From NCBI GenBank assembly GCA_020630695.1, contig JAHDIS010000022.1, positions 1-51,910 on the forward strand: a stretch of 51,910 nt of DNA, in the 5' to 3' direction. The notes beneath the pieces are model-generated. The model saw only the letters and a list, made by a program, of their open reading frames with translations, had not been told where the DNA came from and made no database searches. The position numbers were made by a program, and so were the translations under genes. Positions within the stretch are counted from its first letter, which is position 1; each line of letters opens with the position of its first letter. This DNA is from Paracoccaceae bacterium. GTDB lineage: Bacteria > Pseudomonadota > Alphaproteobacteria > Rhodobacterales > Rhodobacteraceae. Shown here in pieces: positions 51,549 to 51,910 of the stretch.

Positions 51549-51896
51549 GTCTCGTCACTCTCAAGGCAAGGCGAAAATGTCATGTCCTCTGGGCGATTGT
51601 TAGAGCGCTGCAGAGCTATGCCGCGTGCGCACAGGGTTCGATGCGCGTTCCTTCTCGCGAACGCCACTGGCTTTGAAGTGTATAGCTCACGAGCCTGTAA
51701 AGCCGTCCATGTTCAGATACCTGCAGGCTATTCACCAAATCGGAGCAGTCATGAGGTTCGGAGAATATCGCCCAGGTGAGACCGCCATCGACCCTCCGGG
51801 CGTAAGAGCAAGTGCTCAGCCCCGTCCGCATAACTCTCGACTACAACAGAAAATCCAGCCGCAGGCCGGATCGGGAGAACGCTCTCGTTGGGAAAG

Positions 51897-51910
51897 TGGC
51901 GGAGAGGAAG
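51897..51910 (-). tRNA. 3' end of a serine tRNA gene, cut by window edge
   Basis: The last 14 bases read, on the minus strand, CTTCCTCTCCGCCA: a 7-base acceptor 3' strand (CCTCTCC), G discriminator and encoded CCA, as in alphaproteobacterial tRNA-Ser genes that start GGAGAG. Only the acceptor end is visible, so the isotype and anticodon are inferred. Confidence 0.55.

Noticed and set aside
51616-51831. 71-residue minus-strand ORF near the right edge
   Set aside because: No ribosome binding site or recognisable family; it lies in decayed DNA.
1-51910. CRISPR arrays, insertion sequences with terminal repeats, rRNA genes
   Set aside because: No repeat-spacer pattern, intact transposase or rRNA sequence was seen while reading both strands.

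Overview
The window is a GC-rich bacterial chromosome segment. Its gene content points to a marine alphaproteobacterium of the Roseobacter group (Rhodobacteraceae): a DddQ-type cupin next to hydroxyproline-betaine-epimerase-like enolases, a NasTS-controlled nrt/nir/nas cluster, a GlpVSTPQU-type glycerol importer, and GcvT-fused demethylating dehydrogenases. The taxonomic call is inferred from gene families and order, not from a database search.

Left edge (1-3374): two glycosyltransferases (the first cut by the window edge), a strong 13-bp stem hairpin, then a kynureninase.

Centre-left (3387-17948): two divergent, tightly overlapping gene strings meet at an RpiR-type regulator. The minus string (9148 to 3387) encodes RpiR, a Rieske oxygenase of the quaternary-amine demethylase type, a GFA zinc protein, an Asp/Glu-racemase-like protein, a sulfotransferase-like protein, an aldehyde dehydrogenase and a carboxymuconolactone-decarboxylase-like protein. 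The plus string (9214 to 17948) encodes a GcvT-type FAD demethylase/dehydrogenase, an MDR oxidoreductase, three enolase-superfamily enzymes interleaved with a DMSP-lyase-like cupin, and a class III aminotransferase/aminomutase. Together they look like a complete catabolic pathway for an N-methylated (betaine-type) compound: oxidative N-demethylation, capture of the C1 unit, epimerisation, possible beta-elimination, amino-group handling and aldehyde oxidation. The substrate cannot be read from the sequence. This is the best candidate for an undescribed system.

Centre (18011-34688): an acyl-CoA dehydrogenase with Asp at the usual catalytic Glu position and an AraC regulator, then a full nitrate assimilation operon: NasT (ANTAR antiterminator), NasS (sensor without signal peptide), a structured leader with an attenuator-like hairpin, the NrtABC importer with a double ATPase, NirB, NirD, NasA, a TrpD2-like protein and CysG.

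Centre-right (34806-47968): a BlaI/M56 regulatory pair without an obvious target, a VOC protein, a glycerol-type ABC operon on the minus strand (SBP, two ATPases, two permeases, DUF2160), and a second minus-strand operon (5-FTHF cyclo-ligase-like protein, Tat-exported NMT1/THI5-type SBP, ATPase, fused double permease). The second operon is divergent from an RpiR regulator and has a perfect palindromic operator candidate.

Right edge (48086-51910): an EamA exporter, an exported tandem SnoaL protein, a DUF2218 protein, a LysR regulator, then about 550 bp of decayed DNA with a probable vsr endonuclease remnant, running into the 3' end of a serine tRNA gene on the minus strand. This looks like the scar of a mobile island.
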